Shown here one piece after another: positions 35,212 to 44,919 of a stretch of 64,000 bases of DNA. Under the pieces are notes generated by a model, which had not been told where the DNA came from, made no database searches, and saw nothing but the letters and a program-made list of their open reading frames with translations. The stretch comes from Bryobacteraceae bacterium. Lineage in GTDB: Bacteria > Acidobacteriota > Terriglobia > Bryobacterales > Bryobacteraceae. Within the stretch, counting starts at the first letter, position 1, and every line of letters begins with the position of its first letter. The translations under genes and the position numbers were made by a program. Location of the stretch: NCBI GenBank assembly GCA_023384675.1, contig JAHDVK010000008.1, forward strand, positions 178,473 to 242,472. The letters are read 5' to 3'.

Positions 35212-36276
35212 TCAATGCGCGGCGGCCACCTCCAGAAGGACTCCGGCGGCGCGCGCGGCCCCGCCGGGGCGGGCAAGGGCGCGGGCGGCCCGGCTCATGC
35301 GTTCGAGATCGCCGGGGCGGGCGCGCAGGTCCAGCAGCATCGCAGCCAGGCCTTCGCCGGTCAGGTCCGCGTCGGAAACCACGAGCGCGGCGCCCGAGCG
35401 CGCCAGCGCTTCGGCGTTGTGCCGCTGATGATCGTCGGCGGCAAAGGGAAACGGAACAAGCAGGCTGGGGCGGCCCGCGGCGGCCAATTCGGCCACGGCG
35501 CCGGCGCCCGAGCGGCTGACCACGAAATGCGCTTCGCGGTAGGCGGCGGGCATATCGTCGATAAAGGCCGTCACTTCACCTTGCCCGCCGGAGGCGGCGA
35601 GCGCCTCCGTGACGGCCTCGCACTCGGCTTCGCCTGTCTGCACGGTCAGATGGACAGGCGCGCCCGCCAGCAGCGGAAACGCCTCGCGCGCGGCGCGGTT
35701 CAACGTCCGCGAACCGCGGCTGCCGCCAGTGATGAGCACACGGAACACGTCCTCGGGCGGCGTCCAGGGAAGGCCGAAGAACTCATCGCGCACGGGCAGC
35801 CCGCAGAGTTCGGCGCGTCCGGCTGGGAAGTAGCGGGCGGTCTCTTCGAATTGGACAAGCGCCCGCCGGGTGAAGCGGGCGAAACGCCGTGTGACCAGGC
35901 CCGGGATTGCGTTCGGCTCCATCGCCGCCACTGGCACGCGGCGCAGAATCGCCGCCAGGATGGGCGGCGCGGCGGCATAGCCGCCCAGGCTGAATAGCGC
36001 GGAGGGGCGGAACCGGCCCAGCAGGCGCAGGCACCGCGCCACGCCCGCGGGCAGCTGCGCCATGGTCCGCAGAGTCTGCCGCCACCCCACACGCTGCAGT
36101 CCGCCGATCTCGATCCATTCGATCGGAAAGCCGTGCGCGGGTGCGAGCCGGGCTTCCAGGCCGCGGCGCGTGCCGATGAACAGGCACTCGTGGCCGCGCC
36201 GCCGCAATTCGCTGGCCACGGCGAGCAGGGGCATCACGTGGCCGCCGGTGCCGCCGCCGGCCATCACGAAACGCAT
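35212..36276 (-). CDS. murG: UDP-GlcNAc:lipid I GlcNAc transferase
   Basis: A 354-residue GT-B glycosyltransferase making lipid II on the inner membrane face. N-terminal glycine-rich loop MAGGGTGGHVMP, second loop LITGGSRGSRTLN and the C-terminal UDP-binding region (VVSRSGAGAVAELAAAGRPS) are all present. ATG at 36276 is chosen because MRFVMAGGGTGGH is the normal MurG N-terminus; an upstream GTG at 36294 would add six residues. Separated from ftsW by 42 nt when this start is used. Confidence 0.95.
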   Translation of the reverse strand: MRFVMAGGGTGGHVMPLLAVASELRRRGHECLFIGTRRGLEARLAPAHGFPIEWIEIGGLQRVGWRQTLRTMAQLPAGVARCLRLLGRFRPSALFSLGGYAAAPPILAAILRRVPVAAMEPNAIPGLVTRRFARFTRRALVQFEETARYFPAGRAELCGLPVRDEFFGLPWTPPEDVFRVLITGGSRGSRTLNRAAREAFPLLAGAPVHLTVQTGEAECEAVTEALAASGGQGEVTAFIDDMPAAYREAHFVVSRSGAGAVAELAAAGRPSLLVPFPFAADDHQRHNAEALARSGAALVVSDADLTGEGLAAMLLDLRARPGDLERMSRAARALARPGGAARAAGVLLEVAAAH

Positions 36277-36318
36277 TGGAACGGTTCCCGTCACGCAGAA
36301 TCCAGAAGCGCCGCCGGA

Positions 36319-37476
36319 CTAGTGCTCCGCGGCGCGGTCGCTCACGCTGAATAGAAGCCCGAACAGCGCCAGCGTGCAAACCAGCGAACTGCCGCCATAG
36401 CTGAACAGCGGCAGGGGAATGCCCTTGGTGGGCGCGAGCCCGATCACCACGCTGATATTGAAGAGCGCCTGCGTGATGATCAGTGAAATGATGCCAAGCG
36501 CGAGATACCGGCCGAAGCGGTCGGTGGTACGCCAGAACGTATGCAGGCCGCGCCAGAAGATAAGCAGGTAACCGCCAATCAGCAACACGCAGCCCGTGAA
36601 ACCGGCCTCCTCGGCGAAGGCGCCGAAAATGAAGTCGTTGTGCGCCTCGGGCAGGTAGCCGAGTTTCTGTTTGCCTTGGCCCAAGCCGCGCCCGTTGAGC
36701 CCACCGGTGGCCACGGCCAGCCGCGCCTGGTATGGCTGGTAGCCGGGGTCGCGCGACGCGCCGGATTCGGCGATGATTGGCGCGAGCCATTTCAGGCGCG
36801 GGCTTTCGGCGATGGTGGTTTCCGTGATGCCGAAGAAGGGCATGAACCGGAACAGCCGGTAAGGCTTATGAATGATGAAGCCGGCGGTGATCAGCACGCA
36901 TAGCGCGGCCGTCATGTAGAAATACCGCCGTTCGATGCCCGCGACGAAGAAGACCGCGATGGCGGGAACCATCAGGATGATCGCCGTGCCCAGGTCGCCG
37001 ATGGCGACCAGCGCGGCGATGGATCCCACGACCAGGGCGGGCGGCGCCAGGCTGTATAGTCCGTTGATGTCGCGCCGCTGGCCTTCGCGGCGGGCCACAA
37101 ACCAGGCGACGAACAGGATCACCGCGGGTTTGGCTAGTTCCGACGGCTGCAGCTTGAAGCCCGGCAGCGAATACCAGCGGTGCGCATTCGGGTCGGCGAA
37201 CAGTACTCCAATCAGCAGCAGAATCACCAGACCGATCGGGACGAAGATCCAATGCGGCTTGTTGAAGCGGCGGTAATCAATCGTCTTCAGCCCGACCATC
37301 AGCGCCACGCCAACGATGGCAAACAACACCTGCTTCGTGGCGAAATCGAGCGTATCCTTCTTGTAGATCACCTCGGCGACCACCGAACTGGCGCTGTACA
37401 CCATCACCAGGCCGAAGGCCAGAATCAGCACGGTGGGCGTGAAAAGCTTCCAGTCGGTGGCGAGACGAGCGCTCAT
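36319..37476 (-). CDS. ftsW: SEDS peptidoglycan polymerase FtsW
   Basis: A 385-residue polytopic protein (about ten helices) of the SEDS family, the septal glycan polymerase working with FtsI. Signatures: the opening helix LFTPTVLILAFGLVMVYSAS, the catalytic-Asp region near HRWYSLPGFKLQPSELAKPA and the C-terminal KGIPLPLFSYGGSSLV. GLGQGKQKLGYLPEAHNDFI is the usual loop before helix 8. It overlaps murD by 4 nt (ATGA). Confidence 0.95.
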   Translation of the reverse strand: MSARLATDWKLFTPTVLILAFGLVMVYSASSVVAEVIYKKDTLDFATKQVLFAIVGVALMVGLKTIDYRRFNKPHWIFVPIGLVILLLIGVLFADPNAHRWYSLPGFKLQPSELAKPAVILFVAWFVARREGQRRDINGLYSLAPPALVVGSIAALVAIGDLGTAIILMVPAIAVFFVAGIERRYFYMTAALCVLITAGFIIHKPYRLFRFMPFFGITETTIAESPRLKWLAPIIAESGASRDPGYQPYQARLAVATGGLNGRGLGQGKQKLGYLPEAHNDFIFGAFAEEAGFTGCVLLIGGYLLIFWRGLHTFWRTTDRFGRYLALGIISLIITQALFNISVVIGLAPTKGIPLPLFSYGGSSLVCTLALFGLLFSVSDRAAEH

Positions 37477-38828
37477 GGGGATGGTTCCTCCAGGGCGAGA
37501 ACGAGTTGCTTGAACACCTGCCCCCGGTGTTCGTAACTGGTGAATTGGTCGAAACTGGCGCAGGCGGGGGCGAGCAGAACGGTGTCGCCCGCACGGGCGC
37601 GGGCATGGGCCTCGCGCAGCGCGGCGGCGAGATCGCCGCTATCGAAGAGCGGCGTGGCCCCGCCGAGCGCGGGTTCCAGGTGCGAGCGGATCAGCCCCGC
37701 CGCCGCGCCAACCAGCAGCACTCCGCGCGCGCGGGCGCGCAGCAGCGGCGCAAGCGGAGTGTAGTCGCTACCCTTGTCCTTGCCGCCGAGGATGACCCAC
37801 AGACCGGAATCGAAGGATTCGAGGGCCTTGATGGCCGCATCCACGTTGGTTGCCTTCGAGTCGTTGAAGTAGTCCACGCCGCCGAGGCGGCGGACAAACT
37901 CGATGCGGTGCTCGACGCCAGGAAATGTGGCCACGGCGCGGCGCGCCGTTTCGAGCGGCACGCCCGCCAGCACAGCGGCGCAGCCGGCGGCGAGCACGTT
38001 CTCAACGTTGTGCAGACCGCGCAGAGGGATCTCGCTCGCGGGCATCCACGAAGCGCCATCGGCGTAGAGCGTTCCGTCCTGAAGCCAGAAGCCCGAGGGC
38101 AGCGGGCCGGAGGTTTGAAACCAGCGCACTTGCGCGCGCATTTCCGCCGCATAGCCCGCCGTGACGGGATCGGCGTGGTTCAGCACGGCATGATCCTCAG
38201 GCTGCTGGAACGCGAACATGCGGGCTTTGGCGGCGGCGTAGTTCTCGAAGCTGCCGTGCCGGTCCAGGTGGTCCGGCGTGACGTTCAACGCTACGCCAAC
38301 ATGGATGCGCATCGAGGTGAGCATCTGGGTCTGGAAGCTGGACAGTTCAAGGACCGTCCAGGAATCCTCGCGCGTGTCTTCCACGAAAGCGGCGAGCGGC
38401 GTGCCGATGTTGCCGCCCACCTTGACAGGCAGGCCCGCGGCCTCGAGAAGATGGCCGCAAAGAGCGGTCGTGGTGGTCTTTCCGTTCGAACCCGTGATGG
38501 CAAGCACTCGGCCGCGCAGGAACCGCGAGGCGAATTCCACGTCGCCGAGCAGGGTGAGGCCCGCCGCACGCGCCTGTGCAAACAACGGCAGCTCGGGCGG
38601 CACGCCGGGGCTGAGGATCGCCAGCCCGGCGCCGTCCATCGCCTCCGGTCCCTGCGGGACGAAACGCGCGCGGGCGGCCTCGAGAACGGCCGCTGCCTCG
38701 GGAATTTCGGCAAGCGGACGCTGGTCCGAGGCGCGCACCACCGCCCCGCGCCGCGCCAGCAGCGCGACGGTGGCCAGCCCCGATTTGCCGAGGCCGAAGA
38801 CTGTGCAATTGAGGCCGTTCACGTCCAT
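37473..38828 (-). CDS. murD: UDP-N-acetylmuramoylalanine--D-glutamate ligase
   Basis: A 451-residue Mur ligase adding D-Glu. VFGLGKSGLATVALLARRG is the N-terminal dinucleotide-type fold, ITGSNGKTTTTALCG the ATP loop, LNVTPDHLDRHGSFENYAAAK the conserved helix and DYFNDSKATNVDAAIKAL the carbamylated-Lys/third-domain region. Full length, 6 nt after mraY and overlapping ftsW. Confidence 0.96.
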   Translation of the reverse strand: MDVNGLNCTVFGLGKSGLATVALLARRGAVVRASDQRPLAEIPEAAAVLEAARARFVPQGPEAMDGAGLAILSPGVPPELPLFAQARAAGLTLLGDVEFASRFLRGRVLAITGSNGKTTTTALCGHLLEAAGLPVKVGGNIGTPLAAFVEDTREDSWTVLELSSFQTQMLTSMRIHVGVALNVTPDHLDRHGSFENYAAAKARMFAFQQPEDHAVLNHADPVTAGYAAEMRAQVRWFQTSGPLPSGFWLQDGTLYADGASWMPASEIPLRGLHNVENVLAAGCAAVLAGVPLETARRAVATFPGVEHRIEFVRRLGGVDYFNDSKATNVDAAIKALESFDSGLWVILGGKDKGSDYTPLAPLLRARARGVLLVGAAAGLIRSHLEPALGGATPLFDSGDLAAALREAHARARAGDTVLLAPACASFDQFTSYEHRGQVFKQLVLALEEPSP

Positions 38829-38834
38829 TCCGCG

Positions 38835-39968
38835 TTACCTGAGCTTCAACGTGGTGAGCGCCATCAAAGCCATCACCAGACCCGCAATCCAGAAGCGGGC
38901 AATCACCTTCGACTCCTCCCAGCCCAGCTTTTCGAAGTGGTGATGGATCGGAGCCATCAGGAACACGCGCCGTCCGGTGAGTTTGTAGCCGGCCACTTGG
39001 ATAATCACGCTGAGCGCTTCGATCACATACACGCCGCCGATAAAGATCAACAGGATTTCCTGCTTGATCAGCACGGCCAGCACGCCCAGACTCGCGCCGA
39101 TCGACAGCGATCCCACGTCGCCCATGAAAACCTCGGCCGGATGTGCGTTGTACCAGAGGAACCCGAGACACGCGCCGGTGAGCGAGCCGGCGAAAATGGT
39201 CAGTTCGGCGGCGCCGGAGAGGCGCGCGATATCGAGATAGGCCGCGAATTGCGCGTGGCCGCTCACGTAGCACAGCACCGTCATCGCGCCGCCCGCAATG
39301 ATCATCAGGCCCGTGGCGAGGCCGTCCAGGCCATCGGTCAGATTCACGGCGTTGGAACTGCCCACCACCACGAGCCATAAGAAGCCGATGAAGAAGATCG
39401 CGCCAAGCGGGTAGGTCCAGGGATTCGTCATCCAGGAATCGACGAGCAGGTCGGGCCGCCAGTTCTTGAAGAACGGCACATTCATGTCGGTGGTGTAGAG
39501 GCCTTTTTCGCGAAGAAAGAGCAGACACGCGCCAAGCAGAAGGACGAGAATCACCTGCATGATCATCTTCTGCCGCGGCGTAAGGCCCAGGCTGCGGGCG
39601 CGGCGCACTTTCGCGAGGTCGTCCAGCAGCCCGATCAGTCCGTAACCCAGCATGCCGCCGAGCGCCACCCAGACATACGGGTTGCGCAGGTTGGCGAACA
39701 TGAGCGTGGGAACCAGCACGGAGATGATAATCAGCAGCCCGCCCATGGTCGGCGTGCCCTGCTTCTTCAGATGCGATTCCGGCCCGTCTTCGCGGATGTG
39801 CTGGCCGATTTGCAGCGCGCGCAGTTTGCGGATCAGCCACGGCCCGAGCACCACCGACAGCAGCAGTGCGAACAGGCTCGCGGCCAGCGTGCGGAAGGTG
39901 ACATAGCCGAAGATGCGGAACGGCGTCACCGCGGGAAACAGTTGTTCGAAAAATAGCCAGTAGAGCAT
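38835..39968 (-). CDS. mraY: Phospho-N-acetylmuramoyl-pentapeptide transferase
   Basis: A 377-residue membrane enzyme (ten helices) forming lipid I from UDP-MurNAc-pentapeptide and undecaprenyl phosphate. Landmarks: RTLAASLFALLLSVVLGP, the KKQGTPTMGG loop, catalytic DD in GLIGLLDDLAKV, NLTDGLDGLA, MGDVGSLSIG and MAPIHHHFEKLGW. All catalytic acidic residues and the HHH motif are present. It starts 3 nt after the murF stop. Confidence 0.96.
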   Translation of the reverse strand: MLYWLFFEQLFPAVTPFRIFGYVTFRTLAASLFALLLSVVLGPWLIRKLRALQIGQHIREDGPESHLKKQGTPTMGGLLIIISVLVPTLMFANLRNPYVWVALGGMLGYGLIGLLDDLAKVRRARSLGLTPRQKMIMQVILVLLLGACLLFLREKGLYTTDMNVPFFKNWRPDLLVDSWMTNPWTYPLGAIFFIGFLWLVVVGSSNAVNLTDGLDGLATGLMIIAGGAMTVLCYVSGHAQFAAYLDIARLSGAAELTIFAGSLTGACLGFLWYNAHPAEVFMGDVGSLSIGASLGVLAVLIKQEILLIFIGGVYVIEALSVIIQVAGYKLTGRRVFLMAPIHHHFEKLGWEESKVIARFWIAGLVMALMALTTLKLR

Positions 39969-39971
39969 GGG

Positions 39972-41273
39972 TCAGTCCAGAAATGCCTCCAACGCCTGCT
40001 CTACCTGCACGCCTCGCGAACCCTTGAACAAGAGCGCGTCGCCGGGACGCGCGACTTGACGGAGCCATTGGCCGGCCTCGCGGGGATCTTCAAAAAAAGA
40101 CGCGGCGCCGGCCTCGAGGCCAGCGCCTCTGGCTGCATCCACCAGATGCTTCGCGGCGCCGCAAATCCCAACGAGCACAGTAAGTCCGCAGCGCGCGGCA
40201 TGGACCCCCACGCCGCGATGCAGACTCTCGGACCAGCGTCCGAGTTCGAGCATCTCGCCCAGCACGGCGATGCGGCGCTCGGCGGGCGTGGCCGCCAGCA
40301 GGTCCAGCATCATAATGGCCGCTTCCGGGTTCGAGTTGTAGCAATCGTTCCAGATGGTGAAGCCGTTGCGCTCCATCCGTTCCAGCCGCATTTTCGGCGG
40401 CTGGAGCGTGGCCAGGGCGCGGCCGGCTTCCTCAAGGGGGATCTCAAAAAGTTGCGCGACGGCCAGGGCGGCAAGGGCCGCGGCGAGGCCGCCGCGCGCA
40501 GGCAGGGGACAGACAAACTCTCTTCCGGAGAGCGAAAAACGCACTCCGGAAGGCTCAAATTGCACGTTTTTTGCGCAACAATCCGCGTTTTCGCGCGTTC
40601 CGAAGAGCAAACTTCGCCCCCGGTGCGCGGCGGCGAAGGTCCGGACCCGGTCGTCGTCGCCATTCAGTACAGCAACTCCCTCCGAATCAAGCGCTTCCAC
40701 CAGTTCGCGCTTGGCCGCGGCGATGCCTTCGATGGAATCGAAATGCTCGATATGGGCCGAACCCACGTTGGTGACCACGGCGATATCGGGGCTGGCGATC
40801 CGGGCCAGATCGCGGATTTCGCCGGCGTGGTTCATACCGATTTCGAGCACGGCGGCTTCGGCGTTGTCCGGGAGGTTGAGGATCGACAGCGGCACGCCGA
40901 TGTGATTGTTGAAGTTACCGCTGGTCTTGCCGGTGCGGAGCCGGACGGAGAGGGCGGCGGCGATGGCGTCCTTCGTGGTGGTCTTGCCTGCGCTGCCGGT
41001 GATGGCCACCACGCGCCCGGGGAACGCAAGGCGCTTTTCGGCCGCGGTCTGCTGGAGCCAGACGAGGGTGTCGGAGACGACGAGTTGAGGACCAGCGCCG
41101 GGGATTTCGCGGGCGACGACGGCGGCGGGGGCGCCGAGCGCGAAAGCGCGCACGACATGTTCGTGTCCGTCGTGGTTCGGGCCCTTTAAGGCGACAAACA
41201 ACTGTCCGGGCTGGAGCGTGCGGGTGTCGGTGGAGACGCCGTCGCAAACCTGGCCGGCCACCTCGAGTTTCAT
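39972..41273 (-). CDS. murF: UDP-MurNAc-tripeptide--D-alanyl-D-alanine ligase
   Basis: A 433-residue Mur ligase adding D-Ala-D-Ala. N-terminal DTRTLQPGQLFVALKGPNHD, ATP loop ITGSAGKTTTKDAIAAAL, EIGMNHAGEIRDLARIASPD (the MurF-specific motif) and WNDCYNSNPEAAIMMLDLLA near residue 315. Complete. It overlaps the murE end by 4 nt. Since no ddl gene is in the cluster, the D-Ala-D-Ala substrate must come from elsewhere in the genome. Confidence 0.96.
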   Translation of the reverse strand: MKLEVAGQVCDGVSTDTRTLQPGQLFVALKGPNHDGHEHVVRAFALGAPAAVVAREIPGAGPQLVVSDTLVWLQQTAAEKRLAFPGRVVAITGSAGKTTTKDAIAAALSVRLRTGKTSGNFNNHIGVPLSILNLPDNAEAAVLEIGMNHAGEIRDLARIASPDIAVVTNVGSAHIEHFDSIEGIAAAKRELVEALDSEGVAVLNGDDDRVRTFAAAHRGRSLLFGTRENADCCAKNVQFEPSGVRFSLSGREFVCPLPARGGLAAALAALAVAQLFEIPLEEAGRALATLQPPKMRLERMERNGFTIWNDCYNSNPEAAIMMLDLLAATPAERRIAVLGEMLELGRWSESLHRGVGVHAARCGLTVLVGICGAAKHLVDAARGAGLEAGAASFFEDPREAGQWLRQVARPGDALLFKGSRGVQVEQALEAFLD

Positions 41274-42769
41274 GCCGCGCCTTCTTTCCGCTGGTAGCCG
41301 AACTGGCGCAGCAGATCGCGGGCGACCTCACGGTCGTCGAAGTGGATTTTCTCCGTGCCGAGGATCTGGTAATTTTCGTGGCCTTTGCCGGCAATCAGGA
41401 CAGCGTCGCCGGGGGCGGCTTCCTTCAGGGCGAGCTCGATGGCGCGGGCGCGGTCGGGTTCGACGCGGTGAGCCACATCGGTACGGCGGAGGCCGACGAG
41501 GGCGTCGTTGATGATGATGCGAGGATCCTCAGTGCGGGGGTTGTCGTTGGTGAGGATGACGAAGTCGCTGAGTTCGCCCACGGCCTGAGCCATGAGGGGG
41601 CGTTTCTCGCGGTCGCGGTCGCCGCCGCAGCCGAAGACGGTGATGACGCGTTTCGGTTCGAGGGCGCGGGCGGCACTGATGAGGTTGCGCAAGGCGTCGT
41701 CGGTGTGGGCGTAGTCCACAACGACGAGGAAAGGCTGGCCTTCGTCCACTCTTTCGAAACGGCCGGGGACGGGCGGCGCGGCGCTGAGCGACCCGGCAGC
41801 CGCTTCCGGTTCGAGGCCGAGGGCGACGGCGGCGCCGAAAGCGGCGAGCAGGTTGTAGGCGTTGAACTGGCCTCCGAGCGGAGACTGGATGCGGTGGCGC
41901 GCCGCCTGCCATTCGAGGTCGAAGCGCACTCCGGAGAAGTCCGTGACAACACGCGAGGCGCGCAAATCAGCGGCATGGTCAATGCCGTAAGTAATGACGC
42001 GGGTGGCGGATGGAGGATCGAGCCGCTTCGCCCATGGGTCATCGGCATTGATCACGGCGTGGCGCGGAGGAGGACCGCCGGCGCCGAGAAAGAGCAACCT
42101 TTTGGCCTGGAAGTACTCTTCCATGCCGCCGTGAAGATCGAGGTGATCGCGGGTGAGGTTGGTGAAGACCACAGTGTGGAAGCTCAGTCCATAGACGCGG
42201 CCGAGGTGGAGGGCGTGGGAGCTTACTTCCATGGTGACATGAGAGCCGCCGCCCTGCCGCACCTCATCGAGCAGGGCGAGCAGATCCACCGATTCAGGGG
42301 TGGTATTGACGGCTGGGCGGGGGTCGCCGAGGACGTGGTAGCCAATGGTGCCGACGAGGCCGGTGGCACAGCCGGCGCTGCGGAGGACGAAGTCGAGCAG
42401 CAGCGCGGCGGTGGTCTTGCCATTCGTGCCGGTGAAGCCGGTGAGGGCGAGCGCTTCGTCGGGAGCGCCAAACCAGCGGCGGGCGATGAGGGCGAGGGCG
42501 CGGCGGCCATGATCGACCTGAATCCAGGGTCCGGGGAAGCCGGCCGGCGCAGGCGATTCGGAGACAATGGCGGATGCGCCGCGTTCAAGCGCCGAGGCGG
42601 CGAAAGCGCGGCCGTCGGCCTTTTCGCCGGGAAAGGCGAAGAAGAGGGAGCCGGGCGTGACGCGCCGGGAGTCGTAGTGCAGTCCCCCGACAGGGAGGGC
42701 GCCCCACCCGGAAGGGAGAGGTGAGGCGAGCGGGACGCCCTCGATCAACTCATGTAAAGGACGGGTCAC
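41270..42769 (-). CDS. murE: UDP-MurNAc-L-Ala-D-Glu--2,6-diaminopimelate ligase
   Basis: A 499-residue Mur ligase adding the third peptide residue. N-terminal YDSRRVTPGSLFFAFPGEKA, ATP loop GFTGTNGKTTAALLLDFVLR and the substrate-selecting DNPRTEDP loop near residue 415. DNPR is the signature of meso-diaminopimelate-adding MurE, as opposed to DNPA in L-Lys enzymes, so the peptidoglycan should be of the DAP type. Overlaps both neighbours by 4 nt. Confidence 0.96.
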   Translation of the reverse strand: MTRPLHELIEGVPLASPLPSGWGALPVGGLHYDSRRVTPGSLFFAFPGEKADGRAFAASALERGASAIVSESPAPAGFPGPWIQVDHGRRALALIARRWFGAPDEALALTGFTGTNGKTTAALLLDFVLRSAGCATGLVGTIGYHVLGDPRPAVNTTPESVDLLALLDEVRQGGGSHVTMEVSSHALHLGRVYGLSFHTVVFTNLTRDHLDLHGGMEEYFQAKRLLFLGAGGPPPRHAVINADDPWAKRLDPPSATRVITYGIDHAADLRASRVVTDFSGVRFDLEWQAARHRIQSPLGGQFNAYNLLAAFGAAVALGLEPEAAAGSLSAAPPVPGRFERVDEGQPFLVVVDYAHTDDALRNLISAARALEPKRVITVFGCGGDRDREKRPLMAQAVGELSDFVILTNDNPRTEDPRIIINDALVGLRRTDVAHRVEPDRARAIELALKEAAPGDAVLIAGKGHENYQILGTEKIHFDDREVARDLLRQFGYQRKEGAA

Positions 42770-44877
42770 GGCCGGAACTCCACGCGGATGCGCCGTCCCG
42801 GAGGCAGGAATTCGCCAGGGGCGGGGTTTTGGGTGCGGGCACGGCCGCGGCCGAGGACCTCGACGTCAAGGCCGGCGCGGGCGGCTTCGTGCAGAACGGC
42901 GATGACGGGTTTGCCCTGGAAGTCAGGCACGCGGGGCGCCTGAAGCAGCGGCGAGAAGGGGCGAGGCGCGTCAGCCTCGGCGATGAGGTTTACGGGCGGG
43001 GGTTCCGGCTCGGGTTCATCGTCGAGATCGATATCCGGCAGAGGTTCGGAGGAGCGGGCGGGCGCGGGCGCGTCGCCGGGCCGGTCGGCGGGCACCTGGA
43101 GGATGCGCAGCGCGGCCTGAGCGACGTTTTTGAAGATGGGGGCCGCGGCGGCGCCGCCCTGCCGGGGCGTGCGGCCGAGGCTGACCACCACGACGACGGC
43201 GGGGTTCTCCACGGGCGCGAAGCCGATGAAGGAGGCGTTATTGAGGTCACTGCGCTTGACGCCGTTCACGTAAATCTCAGCCGAGCCGGTTTTGCCGCCG
43301 GCCGAGTAGCCGTCGAGCCGGGCGCGGCGGCCGGTGCCCTCGTCGACGACACGCTGCATCAGGCGGCGCATGATGTGGGCGGTTTCGGGTTTGATGACGC
43401 GCTCGGGCTGCTGGAAGAGGACGGGGACCGGTTCGCTGCCGCCGCCCCGTTTGGCGCGGGATTTGGAGAGCACCAGGTGAGGCTTCACGCGGTAGCCGCC
43501 GTTGGCGACGATGGCGGTGGCGCGCGCCAGTTGCACAGCGGTGGCGCCGATTTCGTGGCCGAAGGCGATGTATTCGTGGGAAGCTGGCCCCCAGCAATTC
43601 CGCTGGTCGATGATTTTCGATGGCTTACCGTCTTGATCGAGGCAATGGCGCGGTTTGAAGATGCCCCGGCTTTCGCTTGGCGCTTCGAGCCCGGTGAGGC
43701 GGCCGAGGCCAAAGCGTTCGAGATAGTCCCAGAGGTGGTCGGGTCCAAGCGCGATGGCGACCTTTGCGGCGCAGATATTGGAGGACTTGACGAGGGCCAT
43801 GGACAGGGGCATCACTCCATGGCGCCCGAGGTCGCGAATGGGGCGGCGGCCGGGCCGGGGGAACGATCCCGACTCGCAGTTCATCTCGGTTTCAGGCGTA
43901 AAGCGGCCGGTGTCGATGCCCATGGCGACCGTAACGACCTTCATCACGGAACCGGGCTCGATGGGGGCGAGGACGGCATAGTTGCGGCGGCGCTCGAGGG
44001 CGTGCTGTTTTCCAGAGCCGGTGCGGGGGATTTCCTCGCGGGGGTCGAAGTTGGGGTAGTTGGCCAGCGCAAGGATTTCGCCGTTGCGGGGATTCATGAC
44101 GAGGACCGACCCGTAGGCGGCGCTGCTGGCGTGAACGCCCTCCTCGAGGAATTTCTCGGCCTCGTGCTGGATGACGCTGTGGATGGTGAGGGTGAGATCG
44201 ACGCCCTCGACCGGGGGTTTGGAGAAGAAGCCGAAGTACTTTCCGCCGCGGGCATCGGTGAGGGCCTGAAGGTCGCCGCTGGCGCCGCGCAGTTCGGCGT
44301 TGAGCTTCTGTTCGATGCCGCTATTGCCGTCGCCGGACCAGTCGATGCTGCCGACGACATGCGCGCCGGTGGACCCGTTGGGGTATTCGCGGAGGGAGTC
44401 GCGGTGGAGCTCCAAAAAGCCGAAGGTGTTCCTCTTGAGGTAGAGCATGCTATCGACTTCCTCCGGCGAGATATGCCGCTTGAGCTGGTAGTAGACGCGG
44501 CTGCGGAGGATGGTGCTTCTCTCGAGTTCCTTGTGGATGCGGAGTTCGGCGGCGAGGGCTGCGGGGTCCAAGTGAAGGACGGGGCCGACGATGCTGGCGA
44601 AGAAGTCCAGGTTTTTGACGAGTTGGGGATTCACGACGGCCGTGACAGTGCGGATGCTGACGGCGAGGGGGTGGCCGGTGCGGTCGAGGATCTCCCCGCG
44701 GTGGGGGGGCATTTTGAAGGTGCGGTCGTGCTGGCGGTTGGCGCGTTCGAGGTGATCTTCGTGGGCGAAGACCTGGAGGAAGATCAGACGCAGGACGATG
44801 GCGAACGCCCAAAAGAAGGTCAGGCGCGCGATCCAAGCAACGCGTTTTTCAGCGATCGCTTCGACGGGCTCGCTCAT
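42766..44877 (-). CDS. ftsI: Septal transpeptidase FtsI/PBP3 with C-terminal PASTA domain
   Basis: A 703-residue class B penicillin-binding protein: cytoplasmic tail and one membrane helix (about 15-35), pedestal domain (about 55-215), transpeptidase domain (about 255-570) with SVMK (nucleophile Ser), SSN and KTG motifs, then a Pro-rich linker and one PASTA domain at the C-terminus (about 640-700, VPDFQGKPVIAVLHEAA). It crosslinks septal peptidoglycan beside FtsW. A PASTA domain on FtsI is rare in proteobacteria but seen in Gram-positives and Acidobacteriota. murE follows with a 4-nt overlap. Confidence 0.94.
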   Translation of the reverse strand: MSEPVEAIAEKRVAWIARLTFFWAFAIVLRLIFLQVFAHEDHLERANRQHDRTFKMPPHRGEILDRTGHPLAVSIRTVTAVVNPQLVKNLDFFASIVGPVLHLDPAALAAELRIHKELERSTILRSRVYYQLKRHISPEEVDSMLYLKRNTFGFLELHRDSLREYPNGSTGAHVVGSIDWSGDGNSGIEQKLNAELRGASGDLQALTDARGGKYFGFFSKPPVEGVDLTLTIHSVIQHEAEKFLEEGVHASSAAYGSVLVMNPRNGEILALANYPNFDPREEIPRTGSGKQHALERRRNYAVLAPIEPGSVMKVVTVAMGIDTGRFTPETEMNCESGSFPRPGRRPIRDLGRHGVMPLSMALVKSSNICAAKVAIALGPDHLWDYLERFGLGRLTGLEAPSESRGIFKPRHCLDQDGKPSKIIDQRNCWGPASHEYIAFGHEIGATAVQLARATAIVANGGYRVKPHLVLSKSRAKRGGGSEPVPVLFQQPERVIKPETAHIMRRLMQRVVDEGTGRRARLDGYSAGGKTGSAEIYVNGVKRSDLNNASFIGFAPVENPAVVVVVSLGRTPRQGGAAAAPIFKNVAQAALRILQVPADRPGDAPAPARSSEPLPDIDLDDEPEPEPPPVNLIAEADAPRPFSPLLQAPRVPDFQGKPVIAVLHEAARAGLDVEVLGRGRARTQNPAPGEFLPPGRRIRVEFRP

Positions 44878-44919
44878 ATCGGTCTCCGGGCCCGCCTGGA
44901 GGCTGGCGGGGCGGGGTGT

